64,000 nucleotides of DNA from an uncultured Alphaproteobacteria bacterium (lineage in GTDB: Bacteria > Pseudomonadota > Alphaproteobacteria > Caulobacterales > Caulobacteraceae): the NCBI GenBank assembly GCA_937920085.1, contig CALETE010000076.1:30970-94969 (forward strand), written 5' to 3'. The translations under genes were made by a program, and so were the position numbers. Of this stretch, positions 25,681 through 35,452 are shown in pieces. A model generated the notes under the pieces. It did not search any database, was not told the DNA's origin, and worked only from the letters and a program-made list of their open reading frames with translations. Positions within the stretch are counted from its first letter, which is position 1. Every line of letters begins with the position of its first letter.

Positions 25681-28113
25681 ATGACCTACCGCTCGCTTCT
25701 CCTCATGGCCGCATCGGCCGCATCGCTCGTAGCAGGGCAGTCAGCCATTGCAGCCCCCGCAAAGCCTTCTGCTGAAGTTGAAGAACTTGTCGTCACCGGG
25801 ACCCGGGCGGAAGGCCGCACACGGCTTGAGAGCCTCGCGCCCGTCGACGTGATCTCTACAGAGTCTCTGGCCCGTCAGGGCACTACGGAAATGGCCGCCG
25901 CCCTGGCGACTGTTGCGCCCTCCTTAGACTTCCCTCGCCCTTCCATCACAGACGGCACCGACAGCGTGCGTCCTGCCACCCTGCGCGGTCTTGCCCCTGA
26001 CCAGACACTCGTTCTGATCAATGGCCTTCGTCGTCACGCGTCTGCCCTGGTCAACGTCAACGGCTCAATTGGCCGCGGTTCGGCCGCCGTCGACCTAAAT
26101 GCCATTCCCACAGTCGCCATCGATAAGGTCGAAGTGCTACGCGATGGTGCCTCGGCACAATACGGTTCAGACGCGATCGCCGGCGTCATCAATATGCACC
26201 TGCGTGAAGCCAGCGAAGGCGGCAGCGTCTCCTCGACCTTCGGTAACTATGACACCGAGGTCAAAACGGCCCGCAACGTGGCGGGTCGGCATAAGGTTGA
26301 TGGCCCGACCTTCACCCTTGCCGGCTGGCAGGGGCTCCACCTCGGGGCTGACGGCTTCCTGACCCTCAGTGGCGAGTACCGCTTCCGCAACCCTACCAGC
26401 CGCGGCGACCTTGACCCTCGGGTGACGCCATCAAAGGTCACTTCACGCTATGGCGACCCCCAGTCGGAAGATCTGAGCTTTTACGCCAATGCCGGTTTGC
26501 CAGTGAATGACATCTGGAGCCTGTATGGCTTCGCTGGCTATCAAAATCGCAAGACCGATAGCGCGGCCAATCCGCGTCTGGCTAATAATGCCAACAATGT
26601 CATGGCCATCTGGCCAGGTGGCTTCTTGCCGCTGATCACAACGGATATTGACGATCTGACGGCATCTGGTGGTGCAAAGGGCGAAGTCGCTGGCTTTAAG
26701 GTCGATGCTGGCCTCGTTTACGGATCGAACAAGGTGCACTACGGCGTTCGCGATTCCGTGAATGCATCCATCGGCGCCACCTCGCCCACAGTGTTCGATG
26801 CTGGCGTCATGCAGTACGACCAAACCGTCGCCCAAATAGACGCTTCAAAGCCCCTCGAATTGGGCTTTGCTAAGCCAGCCAACCTGGCATTCGGTGTTGA
26901 ATACCGCAACGAGCACTACGAAATCCGCCGCGGCGACGTGGCCTCCTACGTGTTCGGCGGGATTGCTGGCAAGGCGGCAGGCGCACAGGGCTTCCCTGGC
27001 TTTAAGCCGAGCAATGAAGTCAGCAAGGATCGGCACTCAGAGGCGCTCTATGTCGAGCTCGACTCCCAAATCACTGAAAAGTTGGATGTGGACGCTGCCG
27101 TGCGCTACGAAAACTTCTCTGATTTTGGCGGGACCACCACGGGCAAGGTCTCTGCCCGCTATGACTTCGCCGACGGCTTTGCCCTTCGCGGTACCCTTGC
27201 CTCTGGTTTCCGGGCTCCGGCCCTGCAGCAGCAATATTTCACCGCGACATCCACCAACTTCATCACCATTGCGGGCGTCAGCACGCCGGTTGAAGTCGGC
27301 ACCTTCCCAGCCACAAGCGCGACAGCAAAGGCCCTGGGCGGCAAGCCGCTTGAGCCTGAAAAGTCCACCAACTACTCCCTGGGTGCTGTCTATCACCGTG
27401 GGGCCTTCGAACTGACCGTCGATGCCTATCAAATCAAAATCGACAATCGCATTGTGCTTTCGGAAAACATCCAAGGCTCGCCCACCGGGTCGGCTACGGC
27501 AGTTGCGATTTTCAACCTGATCAATCCTCCCGGCGCAGGCGCAGGCCTGGGCGCGGCTCGGTTCTTTATCAACGGGGTCAATACCGAGACGAAGGGCGTC
27601 GACATTGTCACGCGCTATCACTGGGACACCGAGTCCATTGGACGCTTTGACCTGACCGGTGCGGCAAACTTCAACAAGACTAAGGTGACCAAGGTTCCCA
27701 CGACCTCGGTTCTGTCTGGTCTGCCAGTACCACCGATCTTGTTTGATCGCGCCAACCGACTGACCTTCGAAAAGGGCACACCAACCGACAAGTTCGTCGC
27801 CAGCGTGGATTGGAGCCTCAATGACTGGGGTGCCACCGCAAAGGTCTCTCGTTATGGCGACGTCCTCGTGCCGAATAACTCGACGGCTACCCTAGACTAC
27901 CACGTGGGAACTCACAGCGTCCTAGACCTGGAAGGCCGCTATAAAACGCCAATCGGCGTCGGCATTGCCCTGGGTGTGAACAATGCCCTCGATGAGTACC
28001 CGAACCCCACCCCGACAAACGTGAATACAAATGGTCCGGTCGGCTTCCCCGGCTTCTCACCCTTTGGCTTCAACGGTCGCTATTACTACGGACGCCTAAC
28101 CTACAACTGGTAG
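25681..28113 (+). CDS. TonB-dependent outer-membrane receptor
   Basis: 810 residues from ATG 25681 (an upstream start at 25636 would spoil the signal peptide). Signal peptide about 1-24 (LLLMAASAASLVAGQSAIA). A TonB-box-like segment VEELVVTGTRAEG follows near 32, then the plug domain with LRGLAPDQTLVLINGLR and VEVLRDGASAQYGSDAIAGVINM, then the 22-strand barrel ending in YYYGRLTYNW with terminal aromatic Trp. It imports a large scarce nutrient with energy from TonB-ExbBD; the ligand is unknown and no siderophore or carbohydrate genes flank it. Monocistronic, with its own downstream hairpin. Confidence 0.93.
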   Translation: MTYRSLLLMAASAASLVAGQSAIAAPAKPSAEVEELVVTGTRAEGRTRLESLAPVDVISTESLARQGTTEMAAALATVAPSLDFPRPSITDGTDSVRPATLRGLAPDQTLVLINGLRRHASALVNVNGSIGRGSAAVDLNAIPTVAIDKVEVLRDGASAQYGSDAIAGVINMHLREASEGGSVSSTFGNYDTEVKTARNVAGRHKVDGPTFTLAGWQGLHLGADGFLTLSGEYRFRNPTSRGDLDPRVTPSKVTSRYGDPQSEDLSFYANAGLPVNDIWSLYGFAGYQNRKTDSAANPRLANNANNVMAIWPGGFLPLITTDIDDLTASGGAKGEVAGFKVDAGLVYGSNKVHYGVRDSVNASIGATSPTVFDAGVMQYDQTVAQIDASKPLELGFAKPANLAFGVEYRNEHYEIRRGDVASYVFGGIAGKAAGAQGFPGFKPSNEVSKDRHSEALYVELDSQITEKLDVDAAVRYENFSDFGGTTTGKVSARYDFADGFALRGTLASGFRAPALQQQYFTATSTNFITIAGVSTPVEVGTFPATSATAKALGGKPLEPEKSTNYSLGAVYHRGAFELTVDAYQIKIDNRIVLSENIQGSPTGSATAVAIFNLINPPGAGAGLGAARFFINGVNTETKGVDIVTRYHWDTESIGRFDLTGAANFNKTKVTKVPTTSVLSGLPVPPILFDRANRLTFEKGTPTDKFVASVDWSLNDWGATAKVSRYGDVLVPNNSTATLDYHVGTHSVLDLEGRYKTPIGVGIALGVNNALDEYPNPTPTNVNTNGPVGFPGFSPFGFNGRYYYGRLTYNW

Positions 28114-28124
28114 GCAAGGCATTG

Positions 28125-28148
28125 GCGCGGGGCTCACGGGTCCCGCGC
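28125..28148 (+). terminator. Hairpin terminator after the TonB-dependent receptor
   Basis: GCGCGGG (28125-28131) pairs with CCCGCGC (28142-28148), ten bases of loop, followed by a mixed T-rich stretch TTATCTTCTC. Weaker than a textbook terminator. Confidence 0.55.
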
Positions 28149-28264
28149 TTATCTTCTCGACTGTGACTCAGGTTCTCCACAGGCAAGGCTTTATCCTGTG
28201 AGAAACTCGGCTAGCGGCGCTTTGCAACCCTGCCCGCCGCCGTCGCTTCGGCTATGCTCTGTCC

Positions 28265-29755
28265 ATGGCTATTGTTCCGGCACTCGACTTCGTTCCCGTC
28301 CTCAACGACCCCGCGATCCCCCATGCCCCGGCAAATGTCGAGGCCGAGCAAGCGCTGCTGGGAACAATTCTTTACGATAACTCAGCCTTCGAGCGGATCG
28401 GCGACTACCTCCAAGCCCGCCATTTCTACGAGCCGTTTCATCAGCGTCTCTACACGGTCATCGAGACCCACATTCGTAAAGGTCAATTGGCAGAGCCAAT
28501 CCTGCTGGCCGAACAGTTCAGCCGCGACTCCGCGTTTGAGGAATTGGGCGGTGTCCGCTATTTCGCCGACCTTGTAGATCGTGCGCCCCCTGCCGCGAAT
28601 GTGCAGGATTACGCCCGGGCCATCTATGAACTGGCTATTCGCCGCGATCTGATCCGCATTGGCGGTGATATTAGCGTATCGGCCGCAGCGCCCGACCCTG
28701 AAAAGTCGGCGAGAGATCAGATTGAATCCGCCGAAGCCCAACTCTACGCTTTGGCGGAGACCGGAACGACCAACCAGGGCTTTATTCCTTTTGCCGATGC
28801 CCTGCATGGGGCTGTGGCTATGGCAGCTGAAGCCCACAGCCGCGATGGCGGCCTTGCTGGTATTTCCTGTGGTTTGATCGATCTGGACCAAAAGATCGGT
28901 GGTCTTCACCCCTCTGACCTTGTGATCCTCGCCGCAAGGCCATCTATGGGTAAGACCTCATTGGCCTGCAATATCGCCTTCGATATCGCCAAGCACTATG
29001 CCTGGGAACCACAGCCCGACGGAACGAAGAAACGCGTCGCAGGGGGCGTTGTCGCATTCTTTTCCCTAGAAATGTCTGCCGAGCAGCTGGCTATGCGCCT
29101 TCTAGCGGAAGTGTCAGGTGTCTCCGGCGACCGCCTCCGCAAGGGCGAGATTGACGCAGTCGAATTTGGCCGCATTCGAGATGCCGCCTTAGAAATCCAG
29201 GAAGCACCCCTCTACATCGACGCCACTGGCGGTCTGTCCATGGCCAAGCTCGCGGCGCGGGCGCGGCGGCTGAAACGTCAGCACGGGCTAGACGTGATCT
29301 TCGTAGACTACTTGCAGTTAGTCACAGGGGGCGATGGCCGTTCCGACAATCGCGTGCAAGAAGTGTCGATGATTACCCAAAGTCTCAAAGCCTTAGCAAA
29401 GGAACTTGCGGTTCCGGTCATCGCCCTGTCTCAACTTTCACGTCAGGTTGAGAATCGAGAGGATAAGAAACCCCAACTCTCTGACCTGCGGGAGTCTGGC
29501 TCGATCGAGCAGGACGCAGACATGGTGATGTTCATCTATCGAGAGAGCTATTATCTCAGCCGGATGGAGCCCCGGGAAGGCACCCAAGAGCACCTGACTT
29601 GGCAGGAACAGATGGATCAGGTTGCAGGACAGGCCGATATCATTATTGGCAAACAGCGCCACGGTCCGATTGGCAATGTGAAGCTGGCCTTCAACGAAGA
29701 GATCACAAAGTTTGGGAATTTGGCCCGCGACGCCCGACGCTTCGACGTCCGCTAG
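28265..29755 (+). CDS. dnaB: Replicative DNA helicase
   Basis: 496 residues. N-terminal DnaB domain begins near NVEAEQALLGTILYDNSAFERIGDYL; the RecA-like C-terminal ATPase has Walker A AARPSMGKTSLACN (about 222-235), FFSLEMSAEQLAMRL, Walker B VIFVDYLQL and the ending SRQVENREDKKPQLSDLRESGSIEQDAD. The short insert EPQPDGTKKRVAGG before motif H1a is typical of alphaproteobacteria. It is the hexameric 5'-3' helicase at the replication fork. No intein. No clear ribosome-binding site before ATG 28265; the next gene, alr, begins 33 bases after its stop. Confidence 0.97.
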   Translation: MAIVPALDFVPVLNDPAIPHAPANVEAEQALLGTILYDNSAFERIGDYLQARHFYEPFHQRLYTVIETHIRKGQLAEPILLAEQFSRDSAFEELGGVRYFADLVDRAPPAANVQDYARAIYELAIRRDLIRIGGDISVSAAAPDPEKSARDQIESAEAQLYALAETGTTNQGFIPFADALHGAVAMAAEAHSRDGGLAGISCGLIDLDQKIGGLHPSDLVILAARPSMGKTSLACNIAFDIAKHYAWEPQPDGTKKRVAGGVVAFFSLEMSAEQLAMRLLAEVSGVSGDRLRKGEIDAVEFGRIRDAALEIQEAPLYIDATGGLSMAKLAARARRLKRQHGLDVIFVDYLQLVTGGDGRSDNRVQEVSMITQSLKALAKELAVPVIALSQLSRQVENREDKKPQLSDLRESGSIEQDADMVMFIYRESYYLSRMEPREGTQEHLTWQEQMDQVAGQADIIIGKQRHGPIGNVKLAFNEEITKFGNLARDARRFDVR

Positions 29756-29788
29756 CCCCCGACCCCGCACCGCGCTAAGGGGAGCATT

Positions 29789-30880
29789 ATGATCCCCACT
29801 GCCGCCCGATTGACCATTGATCTCGACGCCCTCGCGGCGAACTACAATGTGCTGTGCGAAATTGCTGGAGGGGTTGAAGCTGCTCCCGTTGTCAAGGCCG
29901 ATGGGTATGGGCTCGGGGCTGCCTTGGTCGCAGGCCGGCTTTGGCGAGAGGGTGCGAGACAATTTTTTGTCGCAAGACTCTCTGAGGGCGTGGCTCTTCG
30001 GTCAGCCTTGGGCCCTGATCGCCCAGCCGTAATTTACGTTCTTGATGGCTATGTCGCAGGTGCAGGCCCCGCCCTTATCGCGGCAAACCTCACCCCTGTT
30101 TTGAGCAGCTTAGATCAGGTCAAACAGTCAGAGATCTGGGCGGAAAGCCTCGGATTTAAGCCCAGCATCGCCCTTCAAGTTGATACAGGCATGAACCGGC
30201 AAGGGCTAACGCCGCAAGGCTTGATCGACCTTGTTCAAGGTCCCGATCCCTTGGCGAATTTGGATCTTAAGTTGATCATGAGCCATCTGGGGTCTGCGAC
30301 CCTGCCCTCGGACTCAAGGTCAGCCGAGCAGCTCACGAAATTTCGTCCCCTCCGCGCCCTTTTTCCCCAAGTTCCAGCCAGCCTCGCAGCCTCAGCTGGG
30401 ATTTTTCTAGGTCGAGATTATCACTTCGACCTCGTCAGGCCCGGGATCAGCCTATTCGGCGGTGGCCCAAAGGAACGTCCCGATCCTCGGCTAAAGGCGG
30501 TCGCGACATTCGAGGCCCCGATTTGCGATATTCGCTGTGTCGATGCGGGTGAGACCATAGGTTATGGCCCCGAAACGGTCCTGTCGAAGCCCACCCGCCT
30601 TGCCGTAATCGCTGCGGGCTATGCAGACGGGTTACTGCGCTTTTCAAAAGGAAAGGCCTTCGCTTGGTTCAAAGGGGCTTTGAGACCGATTGTCTCTGTG
30701 ACGATGGACCTCACATCGGTGGATATTGGTGACACCCCAGCCGCCCCAGGCGAATGGGTCGAGGTGATGGGCAATAACGCCCACATTGACCGCTTGGCCA
30801 CCGCCGCAAAAACGGTCGCTCATGAATGCCTCGTCCGGATCAGTGCACGCGCCGATCGGGTCATTGTCGGTGAAACCTAG
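29789..30880 (+). CDS. alr: Alanine racemase
   Basis: 363 residues. The pyridoxal phosphate lysine is Lys36 in PVVKADGYGLGA; the second-subunit catalytic Tyr lies in ETIGYGPETVL, and the C-terminal beta domain has VTMDLTSVDIGD. It interconverts L- and D-alanine for peptidoglycan. GGGGAG directly upstream of ATG 29789 supports the start. It follows dnaB on the same strand, a widespread dnaB-alr-radA order in alphaproteobacteria. Confidence 0.97.
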   Translation: MIPTAARLTIDLDALAANYNVLCEIAGGVEAAPVVKADGYGLGAALVAGRLWREGARQFFVARLSEGVALRSALGPDRPAVIYVLDGYVAGAGPALIAANLTPVLSSLDQVKQSEIWAESLGFKPSIALQVDTGMNRQGLTPQGLIDLVQGPDPLANLDLKLIMSHLGSATLPSDSRSAEQLTKFRPLRALFPQVPASLAASAGIFLGRDYHFDLVRPGISLFGGGPKERPDPRLKAVATFEAPICDIRCVDAGETIGYGPETVLSKPTRLAVIAAGYADGLLRFSKGKAFAWFKGALRPIVSVTMDLTSVDIGDTPAAPGEWVEVMGNNAHIDRLATAAKTVAHECLVRISARADRVIVGET

Positions 30881-30967
30881 CTCGCCCGCCCCTAAAACGG
30901 CATGGGCGGCGACCTTAGATTTATGCAAAAATAGTCCATCGGGGCCAATCCCGACTCAGGAGAGCTC

Positions 30968-32332
30968 ATGGCCCGCGACGGTGCCGTCTATGTCTGTCAG
31001 TCCTGTGGTGCGGCTCAGTCGAAATGGGCCGGTCAATGCCCCGCATGTGGGAACTGGAACACGCTGGTCGAAGAGGCCCAATCCAGACCTCCTGGCGCCC
31101 TGGCCCCGAGCAAGGCGACAAAGACCCGCGGTCTCGTTTTTCAAGGCCTTGAGTCACAAACTCCGGCACCGCCTCGCATAGCGACGGGTATTGATGAGTT
31201 TGATCGGGTCTGTGGCGGCGGCGTCGTGCCAGGGTCTGCAATTTTGGTTGGCGGCGATCCTGGGGTTGGCAAGTCTACCCTCCTCCTGCAAGTCGTTGGA
31301 TCCGCATCCCGCCGCGGCGCATCCTGTGCATATATTTCAGGTGAGGAAGCCGTTGAGCAAATACGCGGCCGCGCCCACCGCATGGGTCTGGCCGATGCAC
31401 CCGTGCGGTTAGCCGCCGAGACCAGTCTGAGAGAAATTCTCGATGGCCTGAAGCGAGACCGCTTCGACCTTGTGGTCATCGACTCGATCCAAACCATGTG
31501 GAGCGACGCTCATGAGGCGGCCCCCGGGTCCGTGACCCAGGTACGCGCGGCGGCAGGTGAACTGGTCAGACTGGCTAAAAAACAGGGGGTCGCTGTTATC
31601 CTGGTCGGCCATGTCACTAAAGAAGGCACCATCGCGGGCCCGCGGGTGATCGAGCACATGGTGGATGCAGTTTTAGCGTTCGAGGGGGAGCGCGGCTATC
31701 CGTTCCGTGTTCTCCGCGGTGTGAAAAATCGGTTCGGTGCCACCGATGAGATTGGCGTCTTCGAGATGGGCGATTCAGGGCTGAACGAGGTCCGCAATCC
31801 CTCAGCCCTCTTTCTCGACACTTCAGGTGAGCGCGCGGCCGGTGCCGCTGTTTTTGCCGGAATCGAGGGCAGTAGACCGGTTTTGGTTGAGTTTCAGGCC
31901 CTTGTGGCACCCTCAGCCTATGGCACGCCGCGCAGGGCCGTCGTCGGCTGGGATTCAGGGCGACTTGCCATGGTCCTAGCGGTCCTAGAGGCCCGATGCG
32001 GGGTCAGTCTGGGCAATCGCGACGTGTACCTGAATGTCGCAGGCGGGCTTCGTATTAACGAACCCGCGGCGGATCTCGCGGCCGCTGCAGCCCTCGCCTC
32101 CTCGGCTTTGGATGTTGCCTTGCCCCAAGACTGCGTGGTGTTTGGCGAGATCAGTCTTTCTGGCGACATTCGCGGGGTCAGTCATATGGACTCCCGCCTC
32201 AAGGAAGCCGCGAAGCTGGGATTTAAGCAGGCGCTAGGGCCCTCTGATCTAGACGGAGGCCCCTTAAAGATGTCGGGCGTGAAACGATTAGCCGATGCCA
32301 TTGCGCGCATCGGTGGCGGCGACTGGACTTAG
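30968..32332 (+). CDS. radA: DNA repair protein RadA
   Basis: 454 residues. C4 zinc finger Cys10, Cys13, Cys24, Cys27 (YVCQSCG..QCPACG), Walker A VGGDPGVGKSTLLLQ near 96, the RadA-specific KNRFGATDEIGVFEM motif about 255, and a C-terminal Lon-like domain (ALPQDCVVFGEISLSGDIRGVSH). It helps branch migration of recombination intermediates. AGGAG five bases upstream of ATG 30968. cvpA follows five bases after the stop, so radA-cvpA-purF form one transcript. Confidence 0.97.
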   Translation: MARDGAVYVCQSCGAAQSKWAGQCPACGNWNTLVEEAQSRPPGALAPSKATKTRGLVFQGLESQTPAPPRIATGIDEFDRVCGGGVVPGSAILVGGDPGVGKSTLLLQVVGSASRRGASCAYISGEEAVEQIRGRAHRMGLADAPVRLAAETSLREILDGLKRDRFDLVVIDSIQTMWSDAHEAAPGSVTQVRAAAGELVRLAKKQGVAVILVGHVTKEGTIAGPRVIEHMVDAVLAFEGERGYPFRVLRGVKNRFGATDEIGVFEMGDSGLNEVRNPSALFLDTSGERAAGAAVFAGIEGSRPVLVEFQALVAPSAYGTPRRAVVGWDSGRLAMVLAVLEARCGVSLGNRDVYLNVAGGLRINEPAADLAAAAALASSALDVALPQDCVVFGEISLSGDIRGVSHMDSRLKEAAKLGFKQALGPSDLDGGPLKMSGVKRLADAIARIGGGDWT

Positions 32333-32337
32333 GCGGC

Positions 32338-32958
32338 ATGGCGACGTTCGATATTATAGTTCTTGCCATTTTGGTCATCTCAGCAGGGATCGGCTTCTAT
32401 CAAGGGGCTGTCCGCGAGATGGTCTCGTCGGTGTCGTTTTTGGTGGCAGCGGTTGCATCGGTCTATGGCTTGCACTTCACAGGACCAATGGCTCATAAAA
32501 TGATCCATCCAAACTGGGTCGGAACAGTTTGTGCGCTCGTCTTGACCTTCATCCTTGTCTTCGCTGCGCTACGCCTGCTCGGCGCGAGCCTTAGTCAGGG
32601 TATTCGCAGCATGCCCGTTTTAGGGGCCCTCGATCGCTCCATCGGTCTTGGGTTTGGTTTATTGAGAGCCTTCATTTTTCTGGGTGCCTGCAACCTCGCC
32701 TTCAATGCAGCCACCCCAGTCAGCCTGCGGCCCGCCTGGCTTGAGGACTCAAAACTCTACCCATTGACGGAGGTCGCCGGTACCCTCCTCAAGACAATCG
32801 CTCCGAAGGGTTTGGACGCTGCGGGCCAGCTAAAACCCGCTTTCACAAGGGCCGTTCTTGACGGTTCTGTGAACCCGCAGCGTGACTCTGGTGATAGCTC
32901 AGGCTATGACGCCCGCTCCCGTGGCGGAATCGACGATCTGGTGGAGAAAGCCCGATGA
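32338..32958 (+). CDS. cvpA: CvpA family membrane protein
   Basis: 206 residues with four predicted membrane segments: about 4-22, 30-48, 63-82 and 102-122, and the family motif RGLGASLSQGIRS-like stretch LLGASLSQGIRSMPVLGALDRSIG. The cytoplasmic C-terminal tail (RDSGDSSGYDARSRGGIDDLVEKAR) is disordered. The family was named for colicin V production in E. coli; its role elsewhere is in envelope homeostasis. Its stop overlaps the purF start by four bases, the conserved cvpA-purF coupling. Confidence 0.92.
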   Translation: MATFDIIVLAILVISAGIGFYQGAVREMVSSVSFLVAAVASVYGLHFTGPMAHKMIHPNWVGTVCALVLTFILVFAALRLLGASLSQGIRSMPVLGALDRSIGLGFGLLRAFIFLGACNLAFNAATPVSLRPAWLEDSKLYPLTEVAGTLLKTIAPKGLDAAGQLKPAFTRAVLDGSVNPQRDSGDSSGYDARSRGGIDDLVEKAR

Positions 32959-34439
32959 TGACCCCTCCGGACCGATGGTCACCCAGAGATCCAGATGATG
33001 ACGCTCCAAGGCTGGAGTGTGGGGTCTTTGGGGTGTTCGATACGCCTGAGGCCTCAGTCCTTACGGCCCTAGGGCTGCATGCCCTGCAGCACCGTGGACA
33101 AGAAGCGTGCGGCATTGTCAGCTTTGATGGGCAAGGCTTTCACAGCGAACGGCACATGGGGTATGTGGGCGATGCTTTTGCTGGCAATGATCTCAACACC
33201 CGACTGCCAGGACATTCGGCTGTAGGCCATACGCGATACTCGACCGCAGGCGGCAGTTTCATCCGCAATGTTCAGCCCATGTTCGCCGACCTAGATCAGG
33301 GTGGCGTTGCCATTGCGCACAATGGAAACCTCACGAATTTCCTGACCTTGCGCCAGCAATTGGTGGCTGATGGCAGTATATTTCAATCGACCTCAGACTC
33401 TGAGGTCATCCTTCACCTGCTGGCCCGCTCCAGGCACAGCAAGCTCGTAGATCGGTTTATCGACGCGATCCGACAGATCGAGGGCGGCTATGCCCTCATT
33501 GCCCTTACCAACAAGAAGCTTATCGGTATCCGCGACCCTCTGGGCATCCGTCCTCTTGTGCTGGGTGAGCTAGATGGCAAGCCCGTTTTGGCTTCGGAAA
33601 CCTGTGCCTTGGATATTATCGGTGCTCGCTTCGTTCGCGATATTGAGCACGGGGAAATGGTGATCATCGATCACAATGGCATTGAAAGCCTTCGGCCCTT
33701 CCCGGCCGCGAAGGCCAGGCCCTGCATTTGGGAATACGTGTATTTTGCGAGACCTGACTCCGTTGTGAACGGCCGCTCGGTCTACGACGTCCGTAAACGG
33801 ATGGGCCGACGATTGGCGCAGGAATGCCCAGCCTCGGTAGACGTGATTGTTCCAGTGCCAGACTCCGGTGTCCCTTCGGCCTTGGGCTATGCTCAAGAGA
33901 CTGGGGTGCCCTTTGAGATGGGCATTATCCGCAATCACTATGTTGGTCGGACCTTTATTCTGCCCACCCAAGGGGCCCGGGATATGGGGGTGCGGATGAA
34001 GCTATCCCCCAATCGTGCTGTGCTGGCAGGCAAGCGCGTTATGCTTATTGATGACTCCATCGTCCGCGGGACTACGGCAGTTCGGTTCGTGAAAATGGTT
34101 CGTGATGCGGGTGCTGCTGAGGTGCACCTCCGGTCGGCCTCCCCACCGCTGAAGTGGCCCGATTTTTATGGGGTCGACATGCCCGATCGCGACAAGCTTT
34201 TGGCGGCGACCCACACGGTCGAAGAAATCGCAGAATATCTGAACGTGGATTCTATGGGATACCTTTCGGTGGATGGCCTCTATTGGGCCATGGATGCAGG
34301 GCCTCGAAACCCTGCAGAACCCCAATTCACAGACCACTATTTTACCGGGGACTATCCGACCCGGCTTCTGGACCGGGAAATCGCTGAGGGACGGAATGAG
34401 GCGGCCGAGCGCCAGTTATCGTTCCTTGTGGACGCCTGA
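32955..34439 (+). CDS. purF: Amidophosphoribosyltransferase
   Basis: 494 residues. The class II glutamine amidotransferase nucleophile is Cys22 after a propeptide (LECGVFGVFD), which must be removed; the glutamine-binding RYSTAGG and NGNL motifs follow, and the phosphoribosyltransferase PRPP loop is VMLIDDSIVRGTT near 360. It makes phosphoribosylamine, the first step of purine synthesis. The start ATGATG at 32955 overlaps the cvpA stop. Unlike the Bacillus type, no clear Fe-S cluster cysteine set is visible to me. Confidence 0.97.
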   Translation: MMTPPDRWSPRDPDDDAPRLECGVFGVFDTPEASVLTALGLHALQHRGQEACGIVSFDGQGFHSERHMGYVGDAFAGNDLNTRLPGHSAVGHTRYSTAGGSFIRNVQPMFADLDQGGVAIAHNGNLTNFLTLRQQLVADGSIFQSTSDSEVILHLLARSRHSKLVDRFIDAIRQIEGGYALIALTNKKLIGIRDPLGIRPLVLGELDGKPVLASETCALDIIGARFVRDIEHGEMVIIDHNGIESLRPFPAAKARPCIWEYVYFARPDSVVNGRSVYDVRKRMGRRLAQECPASVDVIVPVPDSGVPSALGYAQETGVPFEMGIIRNHYVGRTFILPTQGARDMGVRMKLSPNRAVLAGKRVMLIDDSIVRGTTAVRFVKMVRDAGAAEVHLRSASPPLKWPDFYGVDMPDRDKLLAATHTVEEIAEYLNVDSMGYLSVDGLYWAMDAGPRNPAEPQFTDHYFTGDYPTRLLDREIAEGRNEAAERQLSFLVDA

Positions 34440-35443
34440 TCATTTCTAGAACTCGCGCCCTCCTCGCTCGCCTGCGTCCGGACACCTATATCCTGCTGAT
34501 TATCGGCATGGTGGTGTTGGCTAGCTTCCTTCCCGTGCACGGAAGGGCGGCGGGCCCCTTCGGTCTTGCAACGAAAATCGCTATTGGCCTTGTCTTTTTT
34601 CTGCATGGCGCAAAGCTCTCAAGGCAGGCCGTCATCGCCGGGGTGACACACTGGCGGCTGCACCTGCTAATCCTGGCGTCAACCTTTGTGCTCTTTCCCG
34701 TTTTGACCCTCGGTCTGGCGGCTCTGCCCAATTGGATTACACCTGCAGCCCTGGCTCCAGGTCTCATTTTTCTAGGATGCCTTCCGTCGACAATTCAGTC
34801 GTCGATTGGATTTACAGCGATTGCCCGTGGAAATGTGGCTGCCACGGTCGCCTCAGCGACAGCTTCAAATCTTCTCGGGATCGCGATTACACCCCTGCTT
34901 GGGGCCGCCCTGATGCATACCAATGGCGGCGGACTATCCCTTCATTCAGCTGAAGCGATTGTCTTTCAATTGCTGGTTCCCTTCCTTGCCGGGCAACTCC
35001 TTCGGCCCTGGATTGGCGGGTGGGTGGCTGCCAACAGCAAGCTTCTGTCCTACGTTGATAGAGGCTCCATCCTGATGGTGGTTTACACTGCCTTCTCCGA
35101 GGCCGTGGTCGGTGGCATTTGGAACCGCGTCGGTGCCGTAGACCTGATCCGGCTGGGCTTGCTTTGTGGCGGCTTGCTGACTGCGGTCCTTCTGATCACC
35201 TACACCGCTGCCCAGGCTTTGAAATTCGGCAAGGCCGATGAGATCACCATCGTGTTCTGTGGGTCAAAGAAGAGCCTAGCAAGCGGCGTCCCAATGGCCG
35301 GTGTGCTCTTTCCTGGCGCAAGCCTAGGCCTAATTCTTTTGCCGATCATGATTTTTCATCAGATTCAACTCATGGTCAGCGCTGTCATCGCTCAGCAATA
35401 TGCGGAAAGACCGGACGATCCGGTAACGCCAGAACATTCCTAA
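34436..35443 (+). CDS. Bile acid:sodium symporter (BASS, YfeH-like) family transporter
   Basis: Nine or ten transmembrane segments, with the family blocks LATKIAIGLVFFLHGAKLS, PNWITPAALAPGLIFLGCLPSTIQSS, and the late motif EITIVFCGSKKSLASGVPMAG. The substrate is unknown. The first ATG (34508) falls in the middle of the first membrane helix (TYILLIIG-MVVLASFLP). Codons upstream of it give the normal family start ISRTRALLARLRPDTYILLIIG, open back to 34400, yet no ATG, GTG or TTG occurs there. The most economical start is CTG at 34436, overlapping the purF stop, with ATC or ATT close behind; I give 34436 as the extent. A conservative annotation would use 34508 (311 residues). Confidence 0.7.
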   Translation: MIISRTRALLARLRPDTYILLIIGMVVLASFLPVHGRAAGPFGLATKIAIGLVFFLHGAKLSRQAVIAGVTHWRLHLLILASTFVLFPVLTLGLAALPNWITPAALAPGLIFLGCLPSTIQSSIGFTAIARGNVAATVASATASNLLGIAITPLLGAALMHTNGGGLSLHSAEAIVFQLLVPFLAGQLLRPWIGGWVAANSKLLSYVDRGSILMVVYTAFSEAVVGGIWNRVGAVDLIRLGLLCGGLLTAVLLITYTAAQALKFGKADEITIVFCGSKKSLASGVPMAGVLFPGASLGLILLPIMIFHQIQLMVSAVIAQQYAERPDDPVTPEHS

Positions 35444-35452
35444 AGAGTAGAC

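Noticed and set aside
30881..30967. GC-rich inverted repeat between alr and radA as a terminator
   Set aside because: Stem is short and lacks a T-run; likely chance in GC-rich DNA.
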